A stretch of 64,000 nucleotides of DNA. Source: Chromohalobacter israelensis. Its GTDB lineage: Bacteria > Pseudomonadota > Gammaproteobacteria > Pseudomonadales > Halomonadaceae. The notes under the pieces were generated by a model. It saw only the letters and a list, made by a program, of their open reading frames with translations, ran no database searches and was not told where the DNA came from. Each line of letters begins with the position of its first letter. Position 1 is the first letter of the stretch. The position numbers were made by a program, and so were the translations under genes. Shown piece after piece: positions 1 to 10,106 of the stretch. Location of the stretch: contig JQNW01000002.1 of NCBI GenBank assembly GCA_000761475.1, positions 124,001 to 188,000 on the forward strand. Direction: 5' to 3'.

Positions 1-439
1 GCGCCGTCATTACGGCAGCCTCATCGGCGAAGCGACGGCCGAGCGCATCAAGGAAGAGATCGGCTGCGCCTATCCCGGCGGCGAGCTGCGCGAAATCGAC
101 GTGCGCGGCCGCAACCTGGCGGAAGGCATCCCGCGCAGCTTCACGCTCAATTCTCACGAAATCCTCGATGCCCTGCAGGATCCGCTATCCTCCATCGTCG
201 CGGCGGTGAAGAGCGCGCTGGAACAATCGCCTCCCGAGCTGGCGTCGGACATTGCCGAGCGCGGCCTGGTGCTGACCGGTGGCGGTGCCCTGTTGCGCGA
301 TATCGACAAGTTGATCGCCGAGGAAACCGGTCTGCCGGTGATCGTCGCCGAAGACTCGTTGACGTGCGTGGCGCGCGGTGGCGGCAAGGCGCTGGAAATG
401 ATCGACCAGCGGACCTTCGAGCTGCTGTCCAGCGATTGA
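1..439 (+). CDS. mreB: Rod-shape-determining protein MreB, C-terminal part (5' truncated by window)
   Basis: This is the C-terminal ~145 residues of the bacterial actin homologue MreB, read in the frame starting at base 2 and ending at TGA 437-439. The protein polymerises under the inner membrane and guides the elongasome (MreC, MreD, RodA, PBP2). Diagnostic strings are [28 protein letters not shown], the nucleotide-binding [12 protein letters not shown] and [11 protein letters not shown]. It is followed by mreC and mreD, the usual order. The start lies outside the window, so promoter and N-terminus cannot be judged. Confidence 0.98.
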   Translation, partial: RRHYGSLIGEATAERIKEEIGCAYPGGELREIDVRGRNLAEGIPRSFTLNSHEILDALQDPLSSIVAAVKSALEQSPPELASDIAERGLVLTGGGALLRDIDKLIAEETGLPVIVAEDSLTCVARGGGKALEMIDQRTFELLSSD

Positions 440-548
440 CGCGTTAAGGTGCCCGACGGGCGCGTGCCGATCCCCCACCCAGATGCCGCCAAGCGGGGCG
501 ACGGGCGGCGGGGCGTGTCCGCGTCGTGTCGTCGCGCACGCTTTCCGC

Positions 549-558
549 GGAGGGAAGG
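549..558 (+). promoter_or_regulatory. Strong Shine-Dalgarno of mreC that points to an ATC start
   Basis: The sequence GGAGGGAAGG lies inside the longest mreC reading frame. Its GGAGG core ends 8 nt before ATC 562-564. No ATG, GTG or TTG occurs at a usable distance downstream. The protein read from that ATC aligns with the start of known MreC proteins, so this site is used here to decide the start. Confidence 0.6.
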
Positions 559-561
559 CCT

Positions 562-1479
562 ATCAAACCTCTGTTTTCGCACGGCCCCGTGCCCAGTTAT
601 CGGATGTTGCTGTGTGCGGTGCTTGCCTTCACCTTGATGTTCGCGGAGCACCGCTTGTCCTTCATGGAGGACGTGCGGGCTCAATTGACCACGGTGGTCG
701 CGCCGGTGCAGTGGGCGGTCAGCCTGCCCAGCGAGGGGCTCGCCTGGGCTGCGCTGGTGTTTTCCGACCAGCGCGCCCTGGTGGAAGAGAACCAGCGCCT
801 GCGCCAGCAGTTGCTGACGCTGTCGCATCGTGTGCAGCGCATGGCGAATCTCACCGCGGAGAACGTCCGTCTGCGTGAACTGCTCAATGCCGCGCCTCGC
901 GAAGACGTTCCCTATATCACCGCCGAGCTCTTGTCACTGGATTCCGACCCCTTCACCCAACAGATGGTGATCGGGCGCGGACGTCGTGACGGCGTCTACG
1001 TCGGACAGCCGGTCATGGACGCTTCCGGGCTGATCGGCCAGGTCGTCGCCGTGTCCGCCTATACCAGCCGGGTCTTGATGATCGCCGATGCCAATCATGC
1101 CGTCCCGGTGCAGATCAACCGCACCGGGCGCCGCTTCATCGTGCAGGGCACGGGCAAGCTCGATACGCTTAGCGTGCTCAATGTGCCGGCGACGGCGGAC
1201 ATTCGAGAGGGCGACCTGCTCACCACGTCTGGCCTGGGCGGGCGCTTTCCCGAGGGCTATCCGGTCGCCGAGGTCACGCGTGTGCAGCGGGATGGCCAGC
1301 ACTCGTTCGCCGATGTCGAGGCACGGCCGCTAGCGCAGCCCGAGCGCTCGCGTCATTTCCTGCTGCTGTTTCCACCGCCCTCGTCGGCGGCCGTGAACAG
1401 TGAGGTCGATCTCGAGGCCGCGCTGCGTCTGTTGGAAGGCGTCTCGGGCGGGACCGGGGCCCAGGAGGCAACACCATGA
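562..1479 (+). CDS. mreC: Rod shape-determining protein MreC
   Basis: MreC is a bitopic inner-membrane protein that links MreB filaments to PBP2 in the periplasm. Visible parts are an N-terminal membrane segment (RMLLCAVLAFTLMF), a coiled-coil stretch (LVEENQRLRQQLL, then ENVRLRELL) and the beta-domain motif DLLTTSGLGGRFPEGYPVA. The conventional start is GTG 526, but it has only a weak ribosome site and would add 12 unconserved residues. Read from ATC 562 the protein begins (M)KPLFSHGP, matching the MKPIFSRGP start of E. coli MreC, and a GGAGG lies 8 nt upstream. I therefore prefer 562 (305 aa), with 526 as the alternative. The stop overlaps the mreD start (ATGA). Confidence 0.93.
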   Translation: MKPLFSHGPVPSYRMLLCAVLAFTLMFAEHRLSFMEDVRAQLTTVVAPVQWAVSLPSEGLAWAALVFSDQRALVEENQRLRQQLLTLSHRVQRMANLTAENVRLRELLNAAPREDVPYITAELLSLDSDPFTQQMVIGRGRRDGVYVGQPVMDASGLIGQVVAVSAYTSRVLMIADANHAVPVQINRTGRRFIVQGTGKLDTLSVLNVPATADIREGDLLTTSGLGGRFPEGYPVAEVTRVQRDGQHSFADVEARPLAQPERSRHFLLLFPPPSSAAVNSEVDLEAALRLLEGVSGGTGAQEATP

Positions 1480-1958
1480 TGCGATTGCCGGGACTGCTCG
1501 CCATTTGGCTGACGCTGGTGATCAGCCTTTGCCTGCAGGTCATGCCGCTGCCGGATGCCTGGCTGATGTGGCGTCCCAACTGGCTGGGGCTGGCGCTGGC
1601 CTATTGGTGCGTGACCGCGCCGCAGCGCGTGGGCGTCTTCCATGGTTTCGTATGCGGCCTCCTGCTGGATCTGATCGAGGGGACTCCGCTGGGGCAGAAC
1701 GCGCTGACGCTTTCCTTGCTGACCTATCTCTGCCTGCTGCTCTATCAGCGCCTGCGCGCCTATTCGATCTGGCAGCAGGCGGTGATGCTGTTCGTGCTGC
1801 TGGGGTTGATCCAGCTCGTGGAGCAGTGGCTGCGCACCATCTTCGGGCCGGTATCGATTCATCTGGCATTCCTGCTGCCCGCGCTCATCGGCGGTGCACT
1901 GTGGCCGTGGCTGTTCACCATGATGCAGGTATTGCGCCGGCGCCTGGGAATCACGTAA
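1476..1958 (+). CDS. mreD: Rod shape-determining protein MreD
   Basis: A 160-residue, very hydrophobic protein with about five predicted membrane helices, the usual size and form of MreD. It is the inner-membrane partner of MreC in the elongasome. The family-typical segment FVCGLLLDLIEGTPLGQNALTLSLLTYL is recognisable in outline. The start overlaps the mreC stop (ATGA), and an AGGAGG about 7 nt upstream inside mreC supports it. Translational coupling with mreC is likely. Confidence 0.95.
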   Translation: MMRLPGLLAIWLTLVISLCLQVMPLPDAWLMWRPNWLGLALAYWCVTAPQRVGVFHGFVCGLLLDLIEGTPLGQNALTLSLLTYLCLLLYQRLRAYSIWQQAVMLFVLLGLIQLVEQWLRTIFGPVSIHLAFLLPALIGGALWPWLFTMMQVLRRRLGIT

Positions 1959-2027
1959 GCCCGGGCACTCGCGTCATGCGTCGCTGCCGTTCGTCCGTTC
2001 GTGCTGGGGCTTTTGTAGGGAGTTTTC

Positions 2028-2630
2028 ATGACATCGTCCGATACACCGTCTCTGCGTCTGGCGTCGGCCTCGCCGCGGCGTCGTGAATTGCTGGCCTCCA
2101 TCGGGGTCGCCGTCGAGGTGGCGCCGGCCGATATCGATGAAACGCCGCTCGAGGACGAAGCGCCTGCCGCTTACGTGGAGCGTCTGGCGCGTCGCAAGGC
2201 ACAGGCAGGAGCCGAGGGTACCACGTTGCCGACGCTGGGGTCGGATACCGCCGTGGTAGTGGACCGGCGCATTCTCGGCAAGCCGCGTGACCGAGAGGAC
2301 GCCATCGCCATGCTCTCGGCGTTGTCGGGGACCACCCATGAGGTCGTGACGGGCATCGCCGTGACCGGGCCGCAAGGCATGCTGTCGACTCATGTGGTCA
2401 CGCGGGTCACGTTGCGCGAGCTCCAGCCGGACGAGATCGAGGCGTACTGGCGTAGCGGTGAGCCGGTGGACAAGGCGGGCGCCTACGCCATTCAGGGGCT
2501 CGCGGCGATCTTCGTCGAGCGCATCGAGGGCAGCCATTCGGCCGTGGTCGGTCTGCCGCTGTTCGAGACCGCCAAGTTGCTGACACGCCAAGGTGTCTCG
2601 CTGTGGGGCGAGCGCCCGGCTGTGCCATAA
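2028..2630 (+). CDS. maf: Maf-family nucleotide pyrophosphatase (YhdE type, dTTP/UTP)
   Basis: Maf proteins hydrolyse non-canonical or surplus nucleoside triphosphates to monophosphate and pyrophosphate. The N-terminal [14 protein letters not shown] is the substrate-binding motif. [17 protein letters not shown] and [34 protein letters not shown] are typical of the YhdE branch. At 200 aa it has normal length. It sits between mreD and rng as in E. coli. The ATG is preceded by GGGAG. The dTTP/UTP preference is assigned from family and position, not from a visible specificity residue. Confidence 0.95.
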   Translation: MTSSDTPSLRLASASPRRRELLASIGVAVEVAPADIDETPLEDEAPAAYVERLARRKAQAGAEGTTLPTLGSDTAVVVDRRILGKPRDREDAIAMLSALSGTTHEVVTGIAVTGPQGMLSTHVVTRVTLRELQPDEIEAYWRSGEPVDKAGAYAIQGLAAIFVERIEGSHSAVVGLPLFETAKLLTRQGVSLWGERPAVP

Positions 2631-2662
2631 TGCCGTCAGATAACCGGGTTTAGGGGCAACGC

Positions 2663-4126
2663 ATGAGCGGCGAGGTACTGATCAATTTGACGCCGATGGA
2701 GACGCGCGTTGCCGTGGTCGAGAACGGCGTCCTGCAGGAAGCCTTCATCGAACGCAGTCGGCGGCGCGGCATCGTGGGCAACATCTACAAGGGCAAGGTG
2801 GTGCGCGTGCTGCCGGGCATGCAGGCCGCGTTCGTGGATATCGGTCTGGAGCGCGCGGCCTTCATCCATGTCAACGAGGTCGTCTCGCCCAATGCGAGCG
2901 TCGACGAGCATGTCACCATCACGCACTTGCTGCAGGAAGGGCAGCCTCTGGTGGTGCAGGTCACCAAGGACCCGATCGGTTCCAAGGGCGCACGCCTGAC
3001 CACGCATCTATCGGTCCCCTCGCGCTACCTGGTCTACATGCCCGACTCGCCCCACACCGGCGTTTCCCAGCGCATCGAAGACGAGAACGAGCGCGAGCGG
3101 CTCAAGACGCTGATCGAGGCCGCCCACGCGGACATGCGCGAGGGCGCTCCGGGGGGCGTGATCATTCGCACCGCGGCGGAGGGAGTCGGCCAGGAGGAAC
3201 TGACCGCCGACATGCACTTCCTGCTGCGCCTGTGGCGCAAGGTCGAGGAGCGCCAGCACAGTGCGGTGCCGCCTGCCTTGCTCTACGACGACCTGCCGTT
3301 GTTCATTCGTACGCTGCGCGACGTGATGCGCGATGAAGTCGAGCGCGTGCGTATCGACTCGCGCGAAAATTATGTCAAGCTGAAGGAGTTCGCCAAGGAG
3401 TTCATGCCCGATGTCGAATCGTGCATCGAGTACTATCCCGGCGAGCGTCCGCTGTTCGATCTCTACAGCGTCGAAGACGAAATCCAGAAGGCCCTGGGCC
3501 GCAAGGTGCAGCTCAAGTCGGGCGGGTATCTGGTGATCGATCAGACCGAGGCGATGACCACCATCGACGTCAATACCGGCGGTTACGTGGGACATCGCAA
3601 TCTCGAGGAAACCATCTTCAAGACCAACCTCGAGGCTGCCACCGCGATCGCGCGGCAACTGCGCCTGCGCAATCTCGGCGGCATCATCATCATCGATTTC
3701 ATCGACATGGAAGACCCCGAGCACCAGCGCCAGGTATTGCGCGTGCTCGAAAAGGCCCTGGAGCGGGACCACGCCAAGAACAAGCTGACCGGCGTGACCG
3801 AACTCGGCCTGGTGCAGGTGACGCGCAAGCGCACCCGTGAAAGCCTGGAGCAGACCCTATGCGAGCCCTGCCTGACCTGCCAAGGCCGTGGAACGCTCAA
3901 GACGCCGGAAACCGTGTGCTACGAAATCTTCAGGGAAATCCTGCGCGAGGAGCGCGCCTACAGCCCAGAAACCTACATGGTGCTGGCGTCTCAAGCGGTC
4001 GTCGACCGCTTGCTCGACGAGGAGTCCACGGCGGTGGCGGATCTCGAGTCCTTCATCGGCAAGACGATTCGTTTCCAGGTCGAGGCCCATTATTCCCAGG
4101 AGCAGTACGACATCGTGCTGATGTGA
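2663..4126 (+). CDS. rng: Ribonuclease G
   Basis: Endoribonuclease of the RNase E/G family, active in 16S rRNA 5' maturation and mRNA decay. The 487-residue length fits RNase G, without the long C-terminal scaffold of RNase E. The N-terminal S1-like domain is seen in IYKGKVVRVLPGMQAAFVDIGLERAAFIH. Catalytic metal-binding aspartates lie in TTIDVNTGGYVG and IIIIDFIDME, and the zinc-link motif reads CEPCLTCQGRG. It is followed 4 nt later by yhdP, so the two are probably co-transcribed. Confidence 0.97.
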   Translation: MSGEVLINLTPMETRVAVVENGVLQEAFIERSRRRGIVGNIYKGKVVRVLPGMQAAFVDIGLERAAFIHVNEVVSPNASVDEHVTITHLLQEGQPLVVQVTKDPIGSKGARLTTHLSVPSRYLVYMPDSPHTGVSQRIEDENERERLKTLIEAAHADMREGAPGGVIIRTAAEGVGQEELTADMHFLLRLWRKVEERQHSAVPPALLYDDLPLFIRTLRDVMRDEVERVRIDSRENYVKLKEFAKEFMPDVESCIEYYPGERPLFDLYSVEDEIQKALGRKVQLKSGGYLVIDQTEAMTTIDVNTGGYVGHRNLEETIFKTNLEAATAIARQLRLRNLGGIIIIDFIDMEDPEHQRQVLRVLEKALERDHAKNKLTGVTELGLVQVTRKRTRESLEQTLCEPCLTCQGRGTLKTPETVCYEIFREILREERAYSPETYMVLASQAVVDRLLDEESTAVADLESFIGKTIRFQVEAHYSQEQYDIVLM

Positions 4127-4130
4127 GCCC

Positions 4131-7100
4131 ATGACAGCGTTGCGAGGATGTTGGCGCTGGGCGCTCACGATCATGGCCATCGTGCTGGGGGGTATCGCGC
4201 TGATACTGCTGGCGGCACGAGGTGTCACCACGCAAGCCGATGCGTTTCGCGGTGAGCTCGAATCCCTGCTGGCCAGCCGCTTCAGCGCCAATGCCGAGGT
4301 GCAACGGCTGGGGGCCGAATGGCATGGCTGGGATCCTGCGCTGAATCTGTCGGGCGTGACCCTGCGCGCCGCGACGCGACAGGGGGCGCCGCTGCTGAGC
4401 CTCGACAGTGCCCAGGCGCGCCTCGATACCCTGGCGTCCCTGCGGGCCGGATATCCGGTATTTGCCCGGGCCGACGTCGAGCGGGCCACTGTGCATCTCT
4501 ATCAGCGCGAGGACGGCGGTTGGGGATGGCCGTCCGCCGAGGTGCCCGAGCAGGTGCAATCGTCGCGCTTTCGGCTCGCCGATCTCGATCGCTGGGTCGG
4601 GGCCCTGCTGCGCCAGCGGGTGACGATCGACGATGCCCGGGTGGTACTGCATGGCCAGAACGACAGCGTCACGCTCGTCGCGCCACGGCTGCTGATGGCG
4701 GGGGGCGACTCGCGGGCCCATCTCGAGGGACGCATGCATGTCGCCGGCGAGCCCTCGGCGGCGCTCACTGCCGTGCTCGACGTGCTGCCTGGCCAGCGAG
4801 GTCTGGGAGCCTTCAATGCCGCGCTGCAGGTGGATGTCAACGCCGACGGATTGCTGGCGCTGGGCCGGGTATTGACCGCCAACGAACGCTACACGCTGAG
4901 CGCTCTGGAAGGGGATGCACGGCTTTGGGCACGCTGGCACGACGCGCGCCTGGAGGATGCGCGCCTGCGTCTGTCGTTGCCCAGGCTCGAGGCCACGCAG
5001 CGCGACGGGCCGCCGTTGAGCTTCACCGATATCGGCCTGCGTGCCCAGGCCTTGCGCGATGATGACGGAGGGTGGGACCTCTGGGCCAATGGTTTGTCCG
5101 CGACGCGCGACGATAACGACATGTCGCCACTCCCCGAGCGCCTGCAGGCACGCCTGGATACCGATGGCTGGTGGTTGCGCAGCAGCGGCTTCACGATCGA
5201 GGCGCTGGCGCCCTGGGTGGCGCTGTTGCCATTGTCCGACGAGCATGCACGGATGCTGGATCGCATGGCTCCGCAGGGGCGGGTCACCGGCCTGGAGCTG
5301 GGCCGGCGCGAAGGGCAGTGGTATTCGCGCGCGGCGCTGACCGGGGCGCAGGTCTCGGCCTGGGACGGCATCCCTGGTGGCGGCCCCTTCGCGGCCTGGA
5401 TCACCGCCGATGGCGAGACGGGGCGTGTGCGCTTTCGCGGCCCCTCGGGGATGCAACTCGTCTTTCCCGATGTCTATACGCAGCCATTGACGATCGGCGG
5501 TGCCAGCGGGCGCGTCGACTGGCGACGCGACGGCGATGCCTTCGATATCACCGGCCACGATCTGCGCGCCGTGTGGCGCGACGCCCCGGTCAGTGGCACC
5601 TTTGCCGTGCATGTGCCGCGTGCCGACGACGCGCCCGGGCATCTCGATCTCGATCTGGAGTTCGCCGATGCCGATGCCATCGATACGCCGCTGCTCGAGT
5701 GGCTGCCCACCGAACCCATGGACGAGGAGCTGCTCGACTGGCTGTCGGGCGTGAGCGGCCGGGTGACCCAGGGCCGACTCTCGCTGTCGCAGACGCTCAC
5801 CGAGCGCGAAGCGCCGGAAGGGCAGATGTTCGTCAATCCCGACGACCGTCTGCAATTGCAACTGGATATCGAGCAGGGCCATTTGCCCTACGATCCGCAA
5901 TGGCCCGCCCTCGACAATGTCGCCGGCCATCTGGACATCGACAACCAGTCCCTGGTGGCGCAGGTCGATCACGCGACCAGCATGGGGCTGGAAACTCGCG
6001 ACGCCCGTGTCCTTATGGTCGGCAACACGCTGGGCGTTCGGGGAGACGTGTCGGGGAGCAGTCAGGCTCTGCTGGACTACCTGGCCGCCGCGCCTCTGGA
6101 AGAACTCAGCGAGACGTTTGCCGGCTGGCAGAGCGAGGGCCGCGTTCAGGCCGATCTCGACTTGACCATTCCGCTGGCCATTCCCGAGACCATGCAGGCG
6201 GATATCCGGGGGCGCATCGAAGCGTCACGGCTGTATCTCGACATGCTGCACCTGCCGCTCGAAGACGTCACGGGCGACCTGCGTTATCGTCACCGCAACG
6301 ATCAGGATCTCTTGACCGGTAACGTCTCGGCACGTGCCCTGGGCGGGCGCGTGGACGGCGAGCTGGACATGGGGGGCGAGGGCTTCACGTTCGATGGCCG
6401 CGCCAGTGCCGCGGGGCTGCTGGCATGGGCGGGGCTGGCGCCGCAGCCCGCGATTGCCGAGGGCAGCATGCCCTATCGGGCACGCGTGACCTTCGACGAG
6501 GAGGACAATGCCAGTGTGCGCGTGACCAGTGATCTCGCCGGGCTGGCGTTGCATCTGCCGGCGCCCTTCGGCAAGACCGCCGGTGAGACGCGCTCTCTCC
6601 TGGTGACCTCGGATGTCGCGTCGGGCAGTGGTCAAGTGCGGCTGCCCCCGTGGGGACGTGCGCGCTGGCGGACGCAGGGCGATGCGCTGCAGGGGCAGGT
6701 ATGGCTCGAGGACTGGCCACAGGCTCCGCAATGGCCTCGTCAGGCGGGCTGGTTCGTGAACTGGCAACCCGCGCGGCTCGATCCGCAGCAATGGATCTCG
6801 CTGCTGCGCGAGCGGGATCTCGAGGCCGATGTCGCCGCCAAGTCGGCTGCCCAACCCCGCGAGGCGGGTGGCGCAGGGGGTGCGTCGAGCACCTTGCAGC
6901 GTGTCAGCATCTCGACGCCTTGCGTCGTCGTCGATGGCGACTGTCGCGGCGCGTTGCAGGCCGCCGCGACTCCCCTGGGCGAAGGGTGGCAACTGGCTCT
7001 CTCCGGACCCATCGCCGCCGGGACGGCGCAGTGGCGGCCGGAGGCCGAGCGACCGGTGGACATCGACCTGATGCGCCTCGATCTCGACACGTTGTGGCCG

Positions 7101-8003
7101 TCTCCCGAAGAGGGCGAAGACGGTCCGGTCACCCTCAGCGAGGAGATCGCCACGCCCCCGGAACCGGCGGCATTTCCCGGCGGCATGGCTGGTTGGCCGG
7201 ACGGACGCCTGCATATCGGGGAACTGCGCCGCCAAGGCCAGGCATTCGGTCCGCTGGATGGCGAGTGGCGTGCCTCGGCACAGCGTCTGACGCTCAAGCC
7301 GGTATCGCTGGTCGTCAACGGGGTAACGGCCAGTGGCGAACTCACCTGGGAAGCGGCGGGGCGTGACGACAGCCTGACCCGCGCGCGCCTGTCGCTGGAG
7401 GGCGCCAACCTGGGTGATGCGTTGGTGCGTCTGGGCCAGCCCGAAGTGGTCAATAGCGAAAGCGTCGACATCGGGGCACGCCTGGCGTGGCCCGGCGCCC
7501 CCTGGCAGTTTGCCGTGGAGCGTTCTCAGGGCAGTATCTCGCTGGCCTTGACCAATGGCCGCTTCCGTCAGATCGACCCCGGACCTGCCAAGCTGGTGGG
7601 ATTGCTCAACCTGGACAATATCTTTCGCCGCCTGACGCTGGATTTCTCCGATATCACCCGCGAGGGCACCGCCTTCAATAGCGTGACCGGCGAGGCGACC
7701 TTGTTCGATGGTAAGCTTGTCACACGTGGCCCGGTTGAAATCGACGGCTCGGCCACCCATTTCACCTTGCAAGGCGAAGCCGATCTCGTGCAGCGTACAC
7801 TCGATCAGCGGCTGGGAATCACCGTGCCGGTGAGCCAGAACCTGCCGCTGGCAGCCGTACTCGCCGGCGCACCGCAAGTGGGCGTGGGCCTCTACCTCGC
7901 CCACAAGCTGTTCGGTGGCTGGCTCGACAAGGCAACGCAGATTCATTACCGCGTGCACGGCCCCTGGTCGTCACCGCAACTGACACTGGAAAGCGCCCGA
8001 TGA
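4131..8003 (+). CDS. yhdP: YhdP family AsmA-like envelope protein
   Basis: A 1290-residue protein with one N-terminal membrane anchor ([19 protein letters not shown], about residues 11-30) and a long periplasmic beta-rich repeat region ending in an AsmA2-like domain ([30 protein letters not shown]). YhdP proteins are thought to bridge the inner and outer membranes and carry phospholipids outward, alongside TamB and YdbH. Length and position between rng and tldD match E. coli. The last four bases overlap the tldD start (ATGA). Function is by family; no catalytic motif is expected. Confidence 0.93.
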   Translation: MTALRGCWRWALTIMAIVLGGIALILLAARGVTTQADAFRGELESLLASRFSANAEVQRLGAEWHGWDPALNLSGVTLRAATRQGAPLLSLDSAQARLDTLASLRAGYPVFARADVERATVHLYQREDGGWGWPSAEVPEQVQSSRFRLADLDRWVGALLRQRVTIDDARVVLHGQNDSVTLVAPRLLMAGGDSRAHLEGRMHVAGEPSAALTAVLDVLPGQRGLGAFNAALQVDVNADGLLALGRVLTANERYTLSALEGDARLWARWHDARLEDARLRLSLPRLEATQRDGPPLSFTDIGLRAQALRDDDGGWDLWANGLSATRDDNDMSPLPERLQARLDTDGWWLRSSGFTIEALAPWVALLPLSDEHARMLDRMAPQGRVTGLELGRREGQWYSRAALTGAQVSAWDGIPGGGPFAAWITADGETGRVRFRGPSGMQLVFPDVYTQPLTIGGASGRVDWRRDGDAFDITGHDLRAVWRDAPVSGTFAVHVPRADDAPGHLDLDLEFADADAIDTPLLEWLPTEPMDEELLDWLSGVSGRVTQGRLSLSQTLTEREAPEGQMFVNPDDRLQLQLDIEQGHLPYDPQWPALDNVAGHLDIDNQSLVAQVDHATSMGLETRDARVLMVGNTLGVRGDVSGSSQALLDYLAAAPLEELSETFAGWQSEGRVQADLDLTIPLAIPETMQADIRGRIEASRLYLDMLHLPLEDVTGDLRYRHRNDQDLLTGNVSARALGGRVDGELDMGGEGFTFDGRASAAGLLAWAGLAPQPAIAEGSMPYRARVTFDEEDNASVRVTSDLAGLALHLPAPFGKTAGETRSLLVTSDVASGSGQVRLPPWGRARWRTQGDALQGQVWLEDWPQAPQWPRQAGWFVNWQPARLDPQQWISLLRERDLEADVAAKSAAQPREAGGAGGASSTLQRVSISTPCVVVDGDCRGALQAAATPLGEGWQLALSGPIAAGTAQWRPEAERPVDIDLMRLDLDTLWPSPEEGEDGPVTLSEEIATPPEPAAFPGGMAGWPDGRLHIGELRRQGQAFGPLDGEWRASAQRLTLKPVSLVVNGVTASGELTWEAAGRDDSLTRARLSLEGANLGDALVRLGQPEVVNSESVDIGARLAWPGAPWQFAVERSQGSISLALTNGRFRQIDPGPAKLVGLLNLDNIFRRLTLDFSDITREGTAFNSVTGEATLFDGKLVTRGPVEIDGSATHFTLQGEADLVQRTLDQRLGITVPVSQNLPLAAVLAGAPQVGVGLYLAHKLFGGWLDKATQIHYRVHGPWSSPQLTLESAR

Positions 8004-9454
8004 ACGCACTCAACGATAGCGCCTTGAATCAGGCGACCTCATTGCTCCTCGCGCCGGGCGGTCTCGACCTGTCGGCGCTGGATACCGGCCTGGGCCACGC
8101 CATGGGCCCGGGCGTCGATTACGCCGACCTCTATTTCCAACGTACCTGGCAGGAAAGCTGGATACTCGAGGATGGCGAAGTCAAGGACGCCGGTTACAAC
8201 ATCGACGGCGGTGTCGGGGTACGCACCCTGGCCGGAGAGAAGACCGGCTTCGCCTACTCGAACCAGATCAGTGCCGATGCGCTGGCGGATACCGGCCGTA
8301 TCGCCGCCGGGATCGCGCGTAGCGGGCAGCGAGTGTCGCCGCAGGCGGTGCATGCTGCGATGCCGACGCGGCGCTATGCCGATGTCGATCCGCTGGCCGG
8401 ACTGTCGGCCGCCGACAAGATCGCCATGCTGAAGACGGCGGACCGGGTGGCACGCGCCGCCGATCCGTGCGTCTCCCAGGTCAGCGCGTCGCTGTCGGGC
8501 GAGTACGAAGTGGTGCTGGTACGCGCCAGCGACGGCACCCTGGCCGCCGACATCCGGCCGCTGGTGCGCTTCAACGTCAGCGTCATCGCCGTTCGCGACG
8601 GCCGCCGCGAGCGAGGCAGCGCCGGCGGCGGGGGGCGCTACTCGATGGCACGCCTGCGCGACGACAACGTCGCCGAACGCTTTGCCAAGGAAGCCGTGCG
8701 TCAGGCGCTGGTCAACCTGGAGGCGGTCGACGCCCCCGCCGGGCAGATGCCGGTCGTGCTGGGCAATGGCTGGCCGGGAATCCTGCTCCATGAAGCGGTG
8801 GGCCACGGTCTCGAGGGCGACTTCAATCGCAAGGGCAGTTCGGCGTTCGCCGGGCGCATCGGCGAGCGTGTGGCCTCCCCCGGCGTCACGGTGGTCGACG
8901 ACGGCACCTTGGCCGACCGGCGCGGTTCGTTGAGCATCGATGACGAGGGAACACCCACGCAGTGCAACACCCTGATCGAGGACGGCATCCTGAAGGGATA
9001 CATGCAGGACAAGCTCAACGCGCGCTTGATGGGCATGGCGCCCACCGGCAATGCGCGTCGCGAATCCTATGCCCATGCCACCATGCCGCGCATGACCAAT
9101 ACCTGCATGCTGGCCGGCCAGGACGACCCCGATGACATCGTCAAGAGCGTCAAGCGGGGCATCTACGCGGTGAGCTTCGGAGGTGGCCAGGTGGACATCA
9201 CCTCGGGGCGTTTCGTGTTTTCCGCCTCCGAAGCCTATCTGATCGAGGACGGCAAGGTCACCACGCCGGTCAAGGGCGCCACGCTGATCGGCAACGGCCC
9301 CGAGGTCATGCAGCGGGTTTCGATGATCGGCCACGACCTCGAGCTGGATACCGGCATCGGGGTCTGCGGCAAGGAAGGGCAGGGTGTGCCGGTTGGCGTG
9401 GGCCAACCGACACTCAAGATCGATGAACTGACCGTGGGCGGCACGCAGTCCTGA
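8000..9454 (+). CDS. tldD: Metalloprotease TldD
   Basis: TldD pairs with TldE (PmbA) to form a zinc protease known for microcin B17 maturation and CcdA degradation. The metal-binding HEAVGH motif lies at about residues 264-269 ([12 protein letters not shown]). The C-terminal part contains the usual MTNT and [13 protein letters not shown] strings. The 484-residue length is normal. The partner gene pmbA lies about 650 bp downstream, separated only by the minus-strand darP, so both halves of the heterodimer are encoded here. Confidence 0.97.
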   Translation: MNALNDSALNQATSLLLAPGGLDLSALDTGLGHAMGPGVDYADLYFQRTWQESWILEDGEVKDAGYNIDGGVGVRTLAGEKTGFAYSNQISADALADTGRIAAGIARSGQRVSPQAVHAAMPTRRYADVDPLAGLSAADKIAMLKTADRVARAADPCVSQVSASLSGEYEVVLVRASDGTLAADIRPLVRFNVSVIAVRDGRRERGSAGGGGRYSMARLRDDNVAERFAKEAVRQALVNLEAVDAPAGQMPVVLGNGWPGILLHEAVGHGLEGDFNRKGSSAFAGRIGERVASPGVTVVDDGTLADRRGSLSIDDEGTPTQCNTLIEDGILKGYMQDKLNARLMGMAPTGNARRESYAHATMPRMTNTCMLAGQDDPDDIVKSVKRGIYAVSFGGGQVDITSGRFVFSASEAYLIEDGKVTTPVKGATLIGNGPEVMQRVSMIGHDLELDTGIGVCGKEGQGVPVGVGQPTLKIDELTVGGTQS

Positions 9455-9472
9455 TGGCGCCTGGCATGCGGC

Positions 9473-9997
9473 CTAGCGTGGCATGCCCGCCGTCTCGCGG
9501 ATCAGACGGAAGAGTTTGCGGGCGTTCGTCGGCGGTTTTTCACGCTGGCGTTCGCTCTGGGCGTTGCGGATCAGTTGACGCAGCGTCTGTCGATCGACAT
9601 CGGGATATTCGGCGATGAAGGCCTCGAGCGACTCGGCGCTGGTGTCGTCGATCAGCCGGTCACGCCAGCGCTCGAGCCGATGAAAGGCCTGGTCGCGGCG
9701 CACGGCTTCCTGCTCCATGGCGTCGAAGGCCGCCTGGATGGCAGGCAGGTCCTCGCGGCGCATGACCTTGCCGACGTATTGCATGTGACGTCGGCGGCCT
9801 TCGTGGGAGCGGATGCGCGAGGTTTCCTCGACGGCGAAGCGCATGTCCTCGGAAAGTGGCAAGCGCGCACGTTCGGCCTCGCTCATCGCGATGATGCGCT
9901 CGCCCAGCGCTTGCAGGGCCTTCATTTCGTTCTTGCGCTGGGTCTTGCTGGGGCGCTCGGCGGCGTCGTCGTGTTGATCGGGGAGGTCGGTCGACAT
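9473..9997 (-). CDS. darP: Ribosome biogenesis factor DarP (DUF615, YjgA)
   Basis: A 174-residue charged protein of the DUF615 family, which associates with late 50S assembly intermediates. Typical features are the N-terminal KTQRKNEMKALQALGERI and the central RRRHMQYVGKVMRRED. It faces tldD tail to tail (18 nt gap) and is divergent from pmbA. In other gammaproteobacteria the same gene also sits beside pmbA. The ATG at 9995-9997 is the only good start. Confidence 0.95.
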   Translation of the reverse strand: MSTDLPDQHDDAAERPSKTQRKNEMKALQALGERIIAMSEAERARLPLSEDMRFAVEETSRIRSHEGRRRHMQYVGKVMRREDLPAIQAAFDAMEQEAVRRDQAFHRLERWRDRLIDDTSAESLEAFIAEYPDVDRQTLRQLIRNAQSERQREKPPTNARKLFRLIRETAGMPR

Positions 9998-10106
9998 TGC
10001 ATTACCATCATGCTTCGGGGATGACCGTGCAGTATATCAGGCTTCCTCGACAATCCTATCGAGCCTTTGAGCAGTGTCTCGGGCCATATGAGTACAGGAG
10101 CAGACC

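Noticed and set aside
440-561. Gap between mreB and mreC
   Set aside because: I looked for a promoter, terminator or small gene. Only a minor GCCC-GAC-GGGC repeat is present.
4053-5972. A 639-codon open frame on the minus strand opposite yhdP
   Set aside because: It lies wholly opposite clear yhdP and rng coding sequence, has no family motif and is low in complexity. Such frames are expected in GC-rich DNA.
6225-7958. A 577-codon open frame on the minus strand opposite yhdP
   Set aside because: Antisense shadow of a well-supported gene with no recognisable domain or ribosome site.
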